A stretch of DNA of 64,000 nucleotides from Pseudolactococcus reticulitermitis (GTDB lineage Bacteria; Bacillota; Bacilli; Lactobacillales; Streptococcaceae). Each line of letters opens with the position of its first letter. The stretch's first letter is position 1. The notes beneath the pieces were generated by a model that did not search any database, was not told the DNA's origin, and saw nothing but the letters and a program-made list of their open reading frames with translations. The DNA is taken from the NCBI RefSeq assembly GCF_002260845.1, contig NZ_BEDT01000001.1, forward strand, positions 682,001 through 746,000, given 5' to 3'. Both the position numbers and the translations under genes were made by a program. Below, in pieces: positions 44,866 to 55,416 of this stretch.

Positions 44866-46206
44866 TTAATAGAGATAAAGATAGTTATCAATTTCCCATT
44901 GTGAGACAAACTGCGCATAAGACGCCCACTCCACTTTTTTGGTTGCGACAAAATTAGTGTAGATATGCTCGCCCAAGGCAGCTTTCACGACATCATCTTC
45001 ACGCAAGGCTTTCACGGCATTGTGCAGAGTTGACGGTAGGTCTGTGATACCGACGGCTTGACGCTCATCACCCGACATCATATAGATATTATTTTCAACT
45101 GGCGCTGGCGCTTCAAGTTTCCGGGCAATGCCATCCAGACCGCATTCTAGCAAAACAGCTAAAGCCAGATAAGGATTGGCTGTCGGGTCAACTGACCGAA
45201 GCTCCAAGCGCGTTCCCAAACCACGTGAGGCGGGTACTCGAACAAGGGGCGAGCGATTTTGCCCCGCCCACGCCACATAAACAGGCGCTTCATAGCCCGG
45301 CACCAAGCGCTTATAGGAATTCACCGTCGGGTTGGTAATGGCGGTGAAATTATAGGCATGCTCTAAAATACCACCCAAGAACTGGTAGGCAGTCTCTGAT
45401 AACTCCAACTCACCTTTTGGATCGTAAAAGGCATTGTTACCTTCTTGGTCAAAAAGGGACATGTTACAATGCATGCCACTCCCATTGATCCCGAATTTCG
45501 GCTTAGCCATGAAGGTCGCATAAAGCCCGTGCTCGCGGGCAATGGTTTTGACGACCAGTTTGAAGATTTGGATATTATCGCAGGCCTCGAGGACATTGGT
45601 GTACTTGAAGTCGATTTCGTGCTGACCAACAGCAACCTCGTGGTGACTAGCTTCGACTTCGAAACCAAGGTCGGTCAAGACATTGACAATTTCGCGGCGG
45701 GTATTATCCGCTGTATCTGTCGGCGCAAGGTCGAAATAACCCCCTTGGTCATTGACTTCAAGTGTTGGATTGCCTTTTTCGTCTAGTTTGAACAAGAAAA
45801 ATTCAGGTTCAGGGCCAAGGTTGAATGACTTGAACCCAGTTGCCTCCATATGCGTCAAGGCGCGTTTGAGGTTGCCACGAGGATCTCCGGCAAATGGTGT
45901 CCCGTCAGGGTTATAGACATCACAAATCAAGCCTGCAACTTTACCATTTTCGTCTCCCCAAGGGAAAATAATCCACGTATCGAGGTCAGGATAGAGATAC
46001 ATGTCAGATTCGTTAATGCGGACGAAGCCTTCAATAGAAGAGCCGTCGAACATCATTTTATTGTTCAAAATTTTATCAAGCTGTTCTTCTGTCGCAGGCA
46101 CTTCGACATTTTTAAGTGTGCCTAAAATGTCTGTAAACATCAGACGCAGGAAGGTAACATTTTTTTCTTTGACTTCTCTGCGAATGTCTGCAGGTGTAAT
46201 GGTCAT
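44866..46206 (-). CDS. glnA: Glutamine synthetase type I
   Basis: The 446-residue enzyme begins [20 protein letters not shown] and has the GSI-alpha length. Motifs include [20 protein letters not shown] (GS beta grasp) and [19 protein letters not shown], and [18 protein letters not shown]. It feeds glutamine supply under GlnR control. It follows glnR by 68 bases, the standard glnRA order. Confidence 0.97.
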   Translation of the reverse strand: MTITPADIRREVKEKNVTFLRLMFTDILGTLKNVEVPATEEQLDKILNNKMMFDGSSIEGFVRINESDMYLYPDLDTWIIFPWGDENGKVAGLICDVYNPDGTPFAGDPRGNLKRALTHMEATGFKSFNLGPEPEFFLFKLDEKGNPTLEVNDQGGYFDLAPTDTADNTRREIVNVLTDLGFEVEASHHEVAVGQHEIDFKYTNVLEACDNIQIFKLVVKTIAREHGLYATFMAKPKFGINGSGMHCNMSLFDQEGNNAFYDPKGELELSETAYQFLGGILEHAYNFTAITNPTVNSYKRLVPGYEAPVYVAWAGQNRSPLVRVPASRGLGTRLELRSVDPTANPYLALAVLLECGLDGIARKLEAPAPVENNIYMMSGDERQAVGITDLPSTLHNAVKALREDDVVKAALGEHIYTNFVATKKVEWASYAQFVSQWEIDNYLYLY

Positions 46207-46274
46207 GTTAAGTAGCTCCTTTAATATGTAAGAAAGGCGTGCTGAACACGCCTACTTTTTAATTGCCGAGGGCA

Positions 46275-46637
46275 TTATCTTAGATTTGTGTTAGGCTTGT
46301 TAAATCTCGATTGTTGCATAATTTCTTGTTCCAAGATTTTGCGTACCTCAGCATCAGAAATGGACTGACTTTTGACTTTAGCCAACTCTTCCTTGCTCTG
46401 TTCATAGACACGCTTAATCCCCGCAATATTTAAGCCATCATTGAGGTAGTCCTTAATTTCAAGCAGGACATCCATATCGTTCAGCGAGTACATGCGACGA
46501 TTACCGTCATTTCTCGCTGGGAAAATCAAACCTTGATCTTCGTAATAACGAATTTGACGCGCTGTCAAATCTGTCAACTGCATGACTGTGCCAATTGGAA
46601 AAACAGCCATTGACCGTCGTAATTCACGTTCTTTCAC
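46275..46637 (-). CDS. glnR: Nitrogen regulator GlnR (MerR family)
   Basis: The 120-residue protein has the MerR HTH (FPIGTVMQLTDLTARQIRYYEDQGLIFPARN) and the short C-terminal tail that in GlnR senses feedback-inhibited glutamine synthetase. The start is GTG at 46637 with GAGGAGGTG upstream. It represses glnRA and, judging by its box, glnN. Confidence 0.93.
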   Translation of the reverse strand: MKERELRRSMAVFPIGTVMQLTDLTARQIRYYEDQGLIFPARNDGNRRMYSLNDMDVLLEIKDYLNDGLNIAGIKRVYEQSKEELAKVKSQSISDAEVRKILEQEIMQQSRFNKPNTNLR

Positions 46638-46662
46638 AAATAGACACCTCCTCTATCTTCTC

Positions 46663-46715
46663 ATTATATAAAGACTTTTCAGAAAAGTCAACGGCTAATG
46701 TAAGGTAAATTCACA
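46663..46715 (-). promoter_or_regulatory. glnR-glnA promoter with GlnR box
   Basis: TTGACT (46686-46691) and TATAAT (46663-46668), spacing 17, on the minus strand. The box TGTGA-N7-TTACA (46699-46715) stands just upstream of the -35 and matches TGTNA-N7-TNACA perfectly. Confidence 0.92.
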
Positions 46716-46751
46716 TCTTAGATTATCGTCGTTTGATGTCCTTTTTACAGC

Positions 46752-47066
46752 TTAATAATCATCATTATTTCGAATGATTTCACCATGATAATCAATCATG
46801 CCGGGTGCAACCATTTGGATATCAAAGCCAGCATCTTCAAAAATATGACTGGCACGATAGGCTTTGTTGGTCGTCCGACAAATGACATAATAAGATTTAG
46901 CCGGATCTAGTTCGAACTTGCCGTCCTCGACATCGTCAATCGGAATGTTGACGGCCGTCGGAATATGAAAGCTTTCAAATTGCTCCCGCGGGCGGACATC
47001 TAAGACATTTAGACTAGGCATATCAAGTCTTTCAAACGTTTCTAATGGCACGAGATTAAAAGTCAT
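46752..47066 (-). CDS. Rhodanese-domain protein
   Basis: The 104-residue protein is one rhodanese domain: NVLDVRPREQFESFHIPTAVNIP, then YYVICRTTNKAYRASHIFED with the active-site Cys loop CRTTNKA. It may relay sulfur or persulfide, but its partner is unknown. An SD (AGGAGAG) precedes the ATG; it sits 78 bases after the ruvB stop, so it may be cotranscribed. Confidence 0.88.
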   Translation of the reverse strand: MTFNLVPLETFERLDMPSLNVLDVRPREQFESFHIPTAVNIPIDDVEDGKFELDPAKSYYVICRTTNKAYRASHIFEDAGFDIQMVAPGMIDYHGEIIRNNDDY

Positions 47067-47143
47067 GGCTTACTCTCCTTTCTGCGATTTCAATTCTTGA
47101 AATCTTGAAACTTGACCTAGGCTAGCGCTCCATCCAAGCAGGG

Positions 47144-48187
47144 TCATTCGCGAACTTTTGTCCGCTCAAAGTCCTTATCATAACTGTAGCCAAAATGTTC
47201 ATAGGCCTTAGCCGTTGCACAGCGTCCTTGACGCGTCCGCACCAAAAAGCCAGACTGAATCAAATAAGGCTCATACATATCTTCCAGCGTTTCGCGTTCT
47301 TCCGATATATTAACCGCAAGCGTGCCTAGACCGACTGGGCCACCATTATACATCTCAATCATCGTTTTAAGAATTTTTTGGTCGACATAATCAAGACCTG
47401 AGGCATCCACGTCCAACATGGTCAGGGCTTGGCGGGTAATGGTGTCGTCAATCAAGCCTGTTCCTTTAATCTGCGCATAGTCTCGAACACGCTTAAGCAG
47501 CCGGTTAGCGATACGTGGCGTGCCACGGCTCCGACGCGCCATTTCATAAGCCCCGTCACCTGTAATGTCGACCTCAAAGATGTCAGCAGTACGCTCGATA
47601 ATCTCGGTCAAATCTTCTAAGTCGTAATAAGCCATGTGAGCATTGATCCCAAAACGCGCCCGCAAGGGATTTGAGAGCATACCTGCACGCGTCGTTGCAC
47701 CGATTAAGGTAAAAGGCGGCAGCTCCAAATGGACGCTACGAGAGCTATCCGAACCACCAATCATGATGTCAATGTAGAAATCTTCCATGGCACTGTAAAG
47801 CACCTCCTCGACAGACATGGACAGGCGGTGGATTTCGTCAATGAAGAGGACGTCACCAGCCTCTAGCTCATTCAAAATCGCAACCAAGTCGCCCGCTTTT
47901 TCGATGGCAGGGCCAGAGGTCTGTTTGATGTTGACGCCGAGTTCATTGGCGATGACGAATGCCATGGTCGTCTTACCCAAACCCGGTGGGCCAAAGAGTA
48001 AGACATGATCCAATGATTCCTCGCGCATCTTCGCAGCTTTGATGAAAATATCCAGCTGTTCTTTAATTTTATCTTGACCGATATATTGGTTGAGATATTG
48101 CGGTCTCAGGGTTCTTCCGGCGAGTGTCTCGTCTTGTTCCAGATCGTCGTCCTGTAAGGCTCCTGATATTAGTTTATCGTTTTCCAT
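47144..48187 (-). CDS. ruvB: Holliday junction helicase RuvB
   Basis: The 347-residue AAA+ motor shows Walker [12 protein letters not shown], Walker [21 protein letters not shown] and a C-terminal winged helix ([17 protein letters not shown]). It moves Holliday junctions with RuvA. It lies 91 bases after ruvA. Its ATG follows an extended -10 by 6 bases and has no SD, see the promoter entry. Confidence 0.97.
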   Translation of the reverse strand: MENDKLISGALQDDDLEQDETLAGRTLRPQYLNQYIGQDKIKEQLDIFIKAAKMREESLDHVLLFGPPGLGKTTMAFVIANELGVNIKQTSGPAIEKAGDLVAILNELEAGDVLFIDEIHRLSMSVEEVLYSAMEDFYIDIMIGGSDSSRSVHLELPPFTLIGATTRAGMLSNPLRARFGINAHMAYYDLEDLTEIIERTADIFEVDITGDGAYEMARRSRGTPRIANRLLKRVRDYAQIKGTGLIDDTITRQALTMLDVDASGLDYVDQKILKTMIEMYNGGPVGLGTLAVNISEERETLEDMYEPYLIQSGFLVRTRQGRCATAKAYEHFGYSYDKDFERTKVRE

Positions 48188-48193
48188 ATCTTT

Positions 48194-48199
48194 ATTGTA
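48194..48199 (-). promoter_or_regulatory. Leaderless-type -10 box at ruvB
   Basis: TGATACAAT on the minus strand (extended -10, TACAAT at 48194-48199) ends 6 bases before the ruvB ATG. No SD is present in the gap. Confidence 0.5.
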
Positions 48200-48278
48200 T
48201 CAAAAAAACGGGCATTTACGGTAATTTTTGAAGTCAGTCTCACATTTTACTCAATAAAAAAACCAATCTTGCGATTAG

Positions 48279-48860
48279 TCATTTCATCATCAATTTCAAA
48301 GCTGTTTTGATATAGCCTTCGGTTGAGTCTTGTATGCCTTCGAGCTTTTTTTGGACTTTCTTGAGTTCAGTCGCTTTGTAGCCCAAGGCGACTAAGGCTT
48401 CTAAAGCGTCATCCAACTCTGTACTTGCTGGAAGCTGTGGTCTTGCGACGTTTGCTGCAACATTTTCAAACTTACCTTCGAGGTCTAGTACCATTTGGCT
48501 GGCTGTTTTTTTTCCGACACCCGGAAACTTGGTCAGGTATTTGATGTCGCCGCTGTCAATGGCGGTGACGAGCCCGATGTTATCGTCGGCTGCGATGATG
48601 GCGAGCGCTGATTTGGGGCCGATGCCTGAAACAGAAATCAACTGTAAAAATAAACGTTTTTCTGTCTCATCTGTGAAGCCATAAAGGGTGTGCGCATCGT
48701 CGCGGATGACTTGATGAACGTAGACTTTGATGTCGGCATTCACGAGGCTTGAAAAAACATAAGGGTTGGCAACATGGAGGAGGTAGCCAATGCCTGAAAC
48801 GTCAAGCACAATATAGGTCGGCGTGATTTTGACGAGGGTGCCTTTGAGATATTCGTACAT
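48279..48860 (-). CDS. ruvA: Holliday junction helicase subunit RuvA
   Basis: The 193-residue protein begins [20 protein letters not shown] (OB domain) and has two helix-hairpin-helix motifs ([15 protein letters not shown] and [16 protein letters not shown]) and the C-terminal RuvB-binding domain. It tetramerises on the junction. An AGAAGG site precedes the ATG. Confidence 0.97.
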   Translation of the reverse strand: MYEYLKGTLVKITPTYIVLDVSGIGYLLHVANPYVFSSLVNADIKVYVHQVIRDDAHTLYGFTDETEKRLFLQLISVSGIGPKSALAIIAADDNIGLVTAIDSGDIKYLTKFPGVGKKTASQMVLDLEGKFENVAANVARPQLPASTELDDALEALVALGYKATELKKVQKKLEGIQDSTEGYIKTALKLMMK

Positions 48861-48980
48861 AATTTCCTTCTATTATTATAAATTAAAACTGAGTATGCCA
48901 GCCAACCCTTGTGTGATTACCAACTCACAAGCTCGTCGGCGATAAGTTAATTTGGGATGACTTAAAGATAGTGCCGACTT

Positions 48981-50906
48981 TTAGAATTGGGTATGCCAGC
49001 CACCTTTGTGTGTTTGCTGAATGCGTCTGAACATTTTTTCAAGGTCTGTGTTTGAAAAAGTGACGAGGGCTGGTCTGCCGTGGGGACAGTTATAGGGATT
49101 CTCACATTGCGCCAGCTGTTGCAACAAATCACGCGCACTGGCAGGGTCAAGATACATATTGGCTTTAATCGAACTTTTACAGGCAATCATAATCGCCAAG
49201 TCTTCACGATATTTTTTAACCGACACTTCACGCCCGTCCAATAATAGGTCAATCAATTCATAAGTGGCAGACTCGATTTCATCATCTTGCATCCAAATCG
49301 GATGTTCCCGTAAAATTAATTGTGTGTCACCGTAAGCGTCCAAAAAGACACCAGCCTCAGCGAGCAAGTCTTTTTTTTCAAGGACCGTCAGCAGGTCATT
49401 TTGTGGCAGATTGATAAAGATTGGCGCTAAAAGTTGCTGCTGATCATAATTGACTTGACCGATTTTATCGCGGTAGTATTCGTACTTCACACGTTCTTGC
49501 GCCGCGTGTTGATCGACGATATACAGCCCGTCTGGCGACTGACATAACAAATAGGTGCCGTGCATTTGCGCTAAAAATTCAAGTTCTGGGAAGGTTTGGT
49601 TGACCTTTTCGTCTGCTTCAGTTGCTAGTTCAACTGATTCGGTCATTTCGATTTTTTGCGATGGCTCAGCATCATGACCAGATTCTAAAGCTTTGACGTT
49701 AATTTCTTCTAAATCTGACAATGTCTCTGGCACTTTTTCAAAGGTCGCATTTTCTTTCACGTAGAAATCCTGACGCGCCGTATCATAATAAAGCGATTTG
49801 TTTTGCAGTGGCAACTGTGTCTGCTCAGGTTTTGAAGTTGGAAAAACTGGTTTTGTCTGCTTGGTTAAATTCTCCAACGCATCTGGAATCAAGGTTTCCG
49901 GCTGCAAAGCCTGGCTAATGGCCTTAGAAATCAAGACCATTAACTCACGCTCCTTTGAAATTCTCACTTCTTGCTTGGTCGGGTGGACATTGACATCGGC
50001 CAAAAAGGGATCGATTTTAATGTCGATGACCGCAATCGGAAAGCGACCGACCATGAGTTTTGAGCCGTAACCGTCGACAATCGCACGATTAATCAGAAAA
50101 TTTTTGATATAGCGACCATTGAGCAAGACAGTGATATAATTTCGATTGGCGCGGGTCAGCTCGGGCAGGCTGATATAGCCCGTCACCTCAAAATCGAGGT
50201 CTTGCGCTGAAATCGCAATCATTTTTTTAGCCGTCGAAATGCCGTAAACACCCGCCAGCGCTTGCTTCAAATCGCCCGTGCCAGCCGTTTTCATCATCTC
50301 ACGACCGTCATTGACCAGCGCGAAAGCCACCTCAGGATGCGCGAGACTCAGGCGGTTGATGATGTCCGTGATATGCCCAAGCTCCGCTTGCAAACTCTTG
50401 ATGTACTTGAGGCGGGCGGGTGTATTATAGAAGAGATTTTCAACTTTTATCCGTGTGCCGACGCGTTTGGGTGCTGGGCTATTTTGGATAATCTCACCAC
50501 CTTTAGCGACGAGCAAAGTGCCACTCTCATCTCCATTATCAGCCACCGACGTGTTAATGGTCAACTCACTGACACTGGCAATGGACGGCAGCGCCTCGCC
50601 CCTAAACCCAAGCGTCCGAATACGAAAGAGGTCGTCGACATCTTTGATTTTACTGGTTGCATGGCGCTTGAGGGCGAGCGCCACTTCATCGTGGGCAATC
50701 CCTTCGCCATTATCAATGATTTCAATTGATTTAAGCCCAGACTCCTCAATCTTGACCGTGATTTGCGTTGACTTGGCATCAATGGCATTTTCTAGTAATT
50801 CTTTCACCACACTAGCCGGTCGCTCAATCACTTCACCCGCTGCGATTTTATTGGCTAAATTATCATCTAACTCGATGATTTTTTGATGTTTTTCCTGTTT
50901 TGTCAT
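48981..50906 (-). CDS. mutL: DNA mismatch repair protein MutL
   Basis: The 641-residue protein has the GHL ATPase N-domain: [43 protein letters not shown] and [19 protein letters not shown]. The C-terminal part contains [15 protein letters not shown], and CPHGRPALV near the end, as expected of the dimerisation domain. The chosen ATG (50906) lies 6 bases after an extended -10 with no SD. The in-frame extension to 50969 would require a distant start and is not favoured. Confidence 0.96.
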   Translation of the reverse strand: MTKQEKHQKIIELDDNLANKIAAGEVIERPASVVKELLENAIDAKSTQITVKIEESGLKSIEIIDNGEGIAHDEVALALKRHATSKIKDVDDLFRIRTLGFRGEALPSIASVSELTINTSVADNGDESGTLLVAKGGEIIQNSPAPKRVGTRIKVENLFYNTPARLKYIKSLQAELGHITDIINRLSLAHPEVAFALVNDGREMMKTAGTGDLKQALAGVYGISTAKKMIAISAQDLDFEVTGYISLPELTRANRNYITVLLNGRYIKNFLINRAIVDGYGSKLMVGRFPIAVIDIKIDPFLADVNVHPTKQEVRISKERELMVLISKAISQALQPETLIPDALENLTKQTKPVFPTSKPEQTQLPLQNKSLYYDTARQDFYVKENATFEKVPETLSDLEEINVKALESGHDAEPSQKIEMTESVELATEADEKVNQTFPELEFLAQMHGTYLLCQSPDGLYIVDQHAAQERVKYEYYRDKIGQVNYDQQQLLAPIFINLPQNDLLTVLEKKDLLAEAGVFLDAYGDTQLILREHPIWMQDDEIESATYELIDLLLDGREVSVKKYREDLAIMIACKSSIKANMYLDPASARDLLQQLAQCENPYNCPHGRPALVTFSNTDLEKMFRRIQQTHKGGWHTQF

Positions 50907-50912
50907 GGTTTT

Positions 50913-50918
50913 ATTATA
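50913..50918 (-). promoter_or_regulatory. Leaderless-type extended -10 of mutL
   Basis: TGTTATAAT on the minus strand (TATAAT at 50913-50918) ends 6 bases before the mutL ATG, with no SD between. Confidence 0.55.
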
Positions 50919-50965
50919 ACAAAAAAAGCGCCTATTTGCTTCAGCAACTTCAGTGCTCCGATATA

Positions 50966-51883
50966 TCATTTAGATAAATTAGGATAGATTTCTTGACCTT
51001 TATTCAACAATATCTCATATTCAACTTCTTCAAATTGTTCAATTTTCCCTTCTGGAGATTGTGAAACTTGAAATGTAACAGACGATATTCCATCCTGAGT
51101 TTCAATTTTCCGAACAAATTCATCTGTATATTTAACAATGATGCTACATTCATCTATACCTGATTTTTGTCGCAAATCTATTTTATTTAAAATATTACTT
51201 ACTTTACAAAAACTTACAGTATTTAATGAAAACAAGCGTGATTTATAAACAAACAAATCACTTTCTTCTAACTCCGGTTTCCTTATTATTCTTGCTTGTT
51301 CTGAAATTGAATAATAACCAATTAACAAAAATAACATTGAAGCGATACTTACCAAATTATATAAATTAGCATATTGTGTAATAGATTCTAAATAATCATG
51401 TTTCAAAGCTTGATATGCCTCATTCCATGTATATAAAGGGTAATCCTTTTTATTCTTTTTTTTCAAAGTATGCTTAAAAGGCTTATAAATTTTATATTCT
51501 GATTTTGAAACAGTTGCAGACATTAAAATAAAATTAACTTCTCTATTTTCTAAATCCCAGTCTGTTAATATTTTGTATAAACAGTCATAATCATAGTATA
51601 CTTTATCTCGTTTTTTTCTTTCATCATTCTCAAACTTCAAGTCTATGGAATCAAAATATAAATCTTTTGAAATAGATTCAATTTGTCTAGCACAACCTAA
51701 AATTAGATTCGCTATTTTTAATGAGTGAACACCACTATCAAAATTGATATCATCAAAAGAAATATCATATGACAAATCAATAATTTGTTTTTCTATTTCT
51801 TCATAGGAAACTCTATATAAATCACTTTTCTTGTTCACAATTTGCTCTTTTCTAACCCTTAAATACAATGATTCACTTGCCAA
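50966..51883 (-). CDS. Orphan protein between mutS and mutL, unknown function
   Basis: The 305-codon frame is markedly AT-richer than its neighbours and has Lys/Ile/Asn-rich, phage- or island-like codon use. No family was recognised. A helix-rich N-half ([20 protein letters not shown]) could resemble HEPN-type folds, but this is unsupported. A hydrophobic stretch ([17 protein letters not shown]) sits near residue 180. The start is uncertain: TTG 51883, or GTG 51838 preceded by AGAAAAGAG. It splits mutS from mutL, so it is probably a later insertion. A defence role is possible but not shown. Confidence 0.65.
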   Translation of the reverse strand: MASESLYLRVRKEQIVNKKSDLYRVSYEEIEKQIIDLSYDISFDDINFDSGVHSLKIANLILGCARQIESISKDLYFDSIDLKFENDERKKRDKVYYDYDCLYKILTDWDLENREVNFILMSATVSKSEYKIYKPFKHTLKKKNKKDYPLYTWNEAYQALKHDYLESITQYANLYNLVSIASMLFLLIGYYSISEQARIIRKPELEESDLFVYKSRLFSLNTVSFCKVSNILNKIDLRQKSGIDECSIIVKYTDEFVRKIETQDGISSVTFQVSQSPEGKIEQFEEVEYEILLNKGQEIYPNLSK

Positions 51884-51968
51884 AACCTATTTTCCAAATT
51901 TCACAAAACAGTAAATTTGATATACCAAACTTTACTTCTCTTACGTTTTACGTATTCTAGGTTTTGGC
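51879..51968. repeat. 11-bp perfect inverted repeat upstream of the orphan gene
   Basis: GCCAAAACCTA (51879-51889) and TAGGTTTTGGC (51958-51968), 68 bases apart, flank the promoter region of the orphan gene. The left arm overlaps the possible TTG start. Smaller AAATTT repeats lie inside. It could be an operator or the scar of an insertion. Confidence 0.6.
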
Positions 51969-51987
51969 GAGTAAACCACACAGTTCG

Positions 51988-54549
51988 TCACACCAGCTTC
52001 TTCAACTCATAAAGCTGGTTCATGGCTTCCATCGGGGTCAGATTCATGATATCAATATTTCGGACAGCTTCTGCCAACTCATCTGACCCTGTAAACAAAT
52101 CGAGTTGCTGCGTCTCTGTTGCTGTATCTTGAACGACTGTTTCGACTGGTAATTTAGGCGTATCTGCTTCTAATTCTGACAAAATCACCTTGGCACGTTT
52201 TAAGAGTGGACTAGGCAAGCCTGCAATCTTCGCTACATGGATGCCGTAAGATTTATCGGCTGGTCCTGGCTCTATTTTATGGAGAAAGGTCACTTCACCA
52301 TTCGCTTCGAGCGTCGCGACATGCACATTCTTCAAGTGCTCCAGGCTATTTTCCAGTGTAACAAGCTCATGATAATGCGTCGCAAATAAGGTTTTGGCGC
52401 CAACATGCTCATGAATATACTCAACAATCGCCTGAGCAAGTGCAATCCCATCATAAGTCGCCGTGCCACGCCCAAGTTCGTCAAACAAAATCAGCGAGTT
52501 TTTGGTCGCCCGACGAATGGCGTGATTGGCCTCCATCATCTCGACCATGAAAGTCGACTGACCACTAATCAAATCATCCGCCGCACCGATTCGGGTGAAA
52601 ATGGCGTCAAAAATCGGTAACTGGACTTGTTCTGCTGGAATAAAACTGCCGATTTGCGTCATGACAACGGTCAAAGCCAGCTCTCGCATATAGGTCGATT
52701 TCCCCGACATATTCGGTCCAGTAATCAGCTGAATCATTGTCTCCGCATCAAATTCAATCGAATTTGGCACGTATTCCTGAGCCCCCATCACTTTTTCAAC
52801 TACCGCATGCCGACCATTGATGATGTGGATTTCTTGCCCATTTTTAATGATGTCAGGCTGGATATAATGGTTGTTTTCAGCGACAACGGCTAGGGATTGG
52901 AGCACATCTATTTCAGCTATCGTTTTGGCTAGTTTTTGGATGCGAGCGATAAAGCTTTCTGTCTGATCACGCACCTGTAAAAAGAGGTCGTATTCTAAAC
53001 TGGCAGAGTTTTCCCGTGCATCCAACATCTGACTTTCCAGTCGCGCTAGTGCTTCAGTACCATAGCGCTCAGAATTTTTCAAAGTTGCCTTACGAAAGAA
53101 ATGGTCAGGGACTTGTTCACGATTTGAATTGGTCACATGGAAATAATAGCCATCTTTTTTATTGTAATCAATTTTGAGATTATTAATCCCAGATTTTTCG
53201 CGTTCCTTGGTTTCAAGCTCCGCAATCCAAGTCGTGCCGTCACGCATAATCACGCGATAGTCATCTAAGGTTGGATTGAAACCATTTTTGATGATATTGC
53301 CCTCTGTAATGGTGGCAGATGCATCAGGAGCAATGGCACTCGTAATCAATTCAAACAATTCAGGCATGGGGTCAAGCTGCGTGATGAGCGAAGTCAAAAT
53401 GTCAGCCTGCATCTCCGTCAACACTGCCTTAATCGCAGGCACATTTGACAGCGTCTGAGCCAGTTGCAACAAATCCTTGGGATTGGCTTTGCCAAAAGAA
53501 ACGCGCGAGGCGAGGCGTTCAATATCGTAAACCCCTTTGAGCGTTTCTGTTAAGTCAGAACGTTCAAAAAAGTGGTCGAGAAAAGTCTGGATAATCGCTT
53601 GGCGCGTCTGAATGGCTGAAGCACTGACCAAGGGTCTATCAATCCAAAGTCGCAACATCCGCGTGCCCATGGCCGTCTTGGTTTCATCTAGCAACCAGTA
53701 AAGACTGCCATGCTTTTTACCCGTCCGCGCATTTTGGAGCAAGTCCAGACTTTTTTTACTGGCAGCATCCATAAGCAAGAAATCTTTGATTTCATAACGC
53801 TGAACCGCCTGCAAATGCGTCAGATGACGTTTCTGCGTTGTCATGACATAATTTAAAAGTTTTGACGCCACAGCAATCTCTAAGTCAGCTAAACCAGCAT
53901 CAATCAAGTCGGCATTGTCAAAGCCTATTAATTCTTGTGAGACAAGGACGTTAAGCTGGGTTTCGAGGATTTGGCGTTGCACATCATCTGTTGACAAAGC
54001 GTAGCCTGTCACCACTTCCCGCGCTTTAAGGGCTAAGATTTCATCGACTACGGCTTCAAAATCAGCTAACGATGTCACAAAAAACTCCCCCGTTGCCAAG
54101 TCGAGATAGCTGAGGGCATAGTGTGTCTGGTCTCGGTCAATCGCGACGAGGAAATTATTTTCCTTGCCCGTGTTTAAAGCATCGACGGCAGTTCCCGGCG
54201 TCACAACTTGTACGACATCCCGTTTGACCACGCCGACCGCTTTTTTCGGGTCTTCCATCTGCTCGGCAATGGCGACTTTATAGCCTAAATCAATCAGAAT
54301 ATCAATATATTGCTGGACGCTATGGTGGGGTACACCTGCCATGGGTATCGGATTGACCGAGTTTTTATTGCGCGAAGTCAGGGTCAGCTCTAAAATTTGC
54401 GCTGCCTTGACGGCATCGTCATAGAAGAGTTCATAAAAATCGCCCATTCGAAAAAGCAAAAAAGCATCTGGATAATTTTGCTTAATATCCAGATACTGTT
54501 GCATGCCGGGGGAGATTTTTTCAGGTGGTGTTGCGGCTTTAGTTGTCAC
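51988..54549 (-). CDS. mutS: DNA mismatch repair protein MutS
   Basis: The 853-residue protein starts at GTG 54549, with GAGGAAC upstream. It has the mismatch-binding N-domain ([17 protein letters not shown], with the Phe-x-Glu in FYELF), then the clamp/lever, Walker [16 protein letters not shown], Walker [14 protein letters not shown] and the HhH tail. It overlaps the YlbF-like gene by 11 bases. Confidence 0.97.
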   Translation of the reverse strand: MTTKAATPPEKISPGMQQYLDIKQNYPDAFLLFRMGDFYELFYDDAVKAAQILELTLTSRNKNSVNPIPMAGVPHHSVQQYIDILIDLGYKVAIAEQMEDPKKAVGVVKRDVVQVVTPGTAVDALNTGKENNFLVAIDRDQTHYALSYLDLATGEFFVTSLADFEAVVDEILALKAREVVTGYALSTDDVQRQILETQLNVLVSQELIGFDNADLIDAGLADLEIAVASKLLNYVMTTQKRHLTHLQAVQRYEIKDFLLMDAASKKSLDLLQNARTGKKHGSLYWLLDETKTAMGTRMLRLWIDRPLVSASAIQTRQAIIQTFLDHFFERSDLTETLKGVYDIERLASRVSFGKANPKDLLQLAQTLSNVPAIKAVLTEMQADILTSLITQLDPMPELFELITSAIAPDASATITEGNIIKNGFNPTLDDYRVIMRDGTTWIAELETKEREKSGINNLKIDYNKKDGYYFHVTNSNREQVPDHFFRKATLKNSERYGTEALARLESQMLDARENSASLEYDLFLQVRDQTESFIARIQKLAKTIAEIDVLQSLAVVAENNHYIQPDIIKNGQEIHIINGRHAVVEKVMGAQEYVPNSIEFDAETMIQLITGPNMSGKSTYMRELALTVVMTQIGSFIPAEQVQLPIFDAIFTRIGAADDLISGQSTFMVEMMEANHAIRRATKNSLILFDELGRGTATYDGIALAQAIVEYIHEHVGAKTLFATHYHELVTLENSLEHLKNVHVATLEANGEVTFLHKIEPGPADKSYGIHVAKIAGLPSPLLKRAKVILSELEADTPKLPVETVVQDTATETQQLDLFTGSDELAEAVRNIDIMNLTPMEAMNQLYELKKLV

Positions 54550-54901
54550 GATAAAGTTCCTCGTTAATTTGTGTTTCTAGGGTTTGTAGGAGATGCTGTA
54601 AGAGATCGTTTGCGGCGACCAGCTTACGGCGATAATCTATAATCAAAGGCTCGTCATTGAGCTGGGCTTCGATTGCTTTTGAGCGCGCCATGGTCTCTTG
54701 ATAAGCCTTGACTTTGTCGATTTTTTGATACAAGGTTGCTTGTTTAGCCAGCTCTTTCATCTCACTTTCAAGCGCGTATAATTCCTTGGCAGCTTTCAAG
54801 CGTTTTTCTGCTGCTTGAAAATCAAGAACTACAGGATGTTGTGACACTTGCACTAAAAGCGCTGCAAGAGCTTGATTATAGTCAGTTTGGCTGGATGGCA
54901 T
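54539..54901 (-). CDS. YlbF/YmcA-family protein (DUF964)
   Basis: The 120-residue all-helical protein ([20 protein letters not shown], then [20 protein letters not shown]) has the pattern of the YlbF/YmcA (RicA/RicF) family. In B. subtilis related proteins help RNase Y act and support biofilm and competence. I start at the ATG at 54901, which overlaps the end of argR by 20 bases, and the gene overlaps mutS by 11 bases. The extension to 54940 lies in argR. Confidence 0.78.
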   Translation of the reverse strand: MPSSQTDYNQALAALLVQVSQHPVVLDFQAAEKRLKAAKELYALESEMKELAKQATLYQKIDKVKAYQETMARSKAIEAQLNDEPLIIDYRRKLVAANDLLQHLLQTLETQINEELYRDN

Positions 54902-55358
54902 CTCGTATTTCTCTTTCAAAGTTGGCAGCACTTGCCTCATCTTGACAGGTAATCAGCAAGGTATCTGCGCCCGCAATTGTTCCCAAAATCTCAGACCGAT
55001 TGGACGTATCAATGGCATCTGCAACTAAATCAGCCTCACCTAAACCAGTATGCACAACGAGGATAAACATGGCACGACGCACACTTTGGGCATAGGCTGA
55101 CATGGTAGCCATTAAACTCATAGCCGTTCGAATCACACCAGTATTTTCAGGTTCGCCCTCATAGTCGAAAACGGCATAAAAACTCCCCTCATCATAACGA
55201 TTTTTAATGATCCCAAGCTCCCGAATATCTCGCGATAAGGTCGCCTGTGTCGTTGTAATCCCTTTTTCTGAAAGCCGTTGTGAGAGTTCTTCCTGTGTTT
55301 CGATTTTGTTATTTTGGATTAACTGTCGAATAATTTTTTGACGTTCTAATTTCTTCAT
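54882..55358 (-). CDS. argR: Arginine repressor family protein ArgR/AhrC
   Basis: The 158-residue protein begins MKKLERQKIIRQLIQNNKIE with the winged HTH (EELSQRLSEKGITTTQATLSRDIREL) and a C-terminal arginine-binding trimer domain (EILGTIAGADTLLITCQDEA). It represses arginine genes and here stands next to argS. A partial ARG box (ATAAATATTCAG around 55380) lies at its promoter. The ATG follows an extended -10 by 7 bases with no SD. Confidence 0.94.
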   Translation of the reverse strand: MKKLERQKIIRQLIQNNKIETQEELSQRLSEKGITTTQATLSRDIRELGIIKNRYDEGSFYAVFDYEGEPENTGVIRTAMSLMATMSAYAQSVRRAMFILVVHTGLGEADLVADAIDTSNRSEILGTIAGADTLLITCQDEASAANFEREIRDAIQPN

Positions 55359-55365
55359 AGTGTAT

Positions 55366-55371
55366 ATTATA
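55366..55371 (-). promoter_or_regulatory. Leaderless-type extended -10 of argR with possible ARG box
   Basis: TGCTATAAT on the minus strand (TATAAT 55366-55371) ends 7 bases before the ATG. AGCATAAATATTCAG (about 55379-55393) resembles TGAATWWWWATTCA weakly, mainly in its second half. Confidence 0.5.
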
Positions 55372-55416
55372 GCATAGACTGAATATTTATGCTGTTATCA
55401 TTTTTAGCGTCAAGCC

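Noticed and set aside
49721-50886. Plus-strand ORFs opposite mutL
   Set aside because: They are complements of a conserved gene and have no recognisable protein features.
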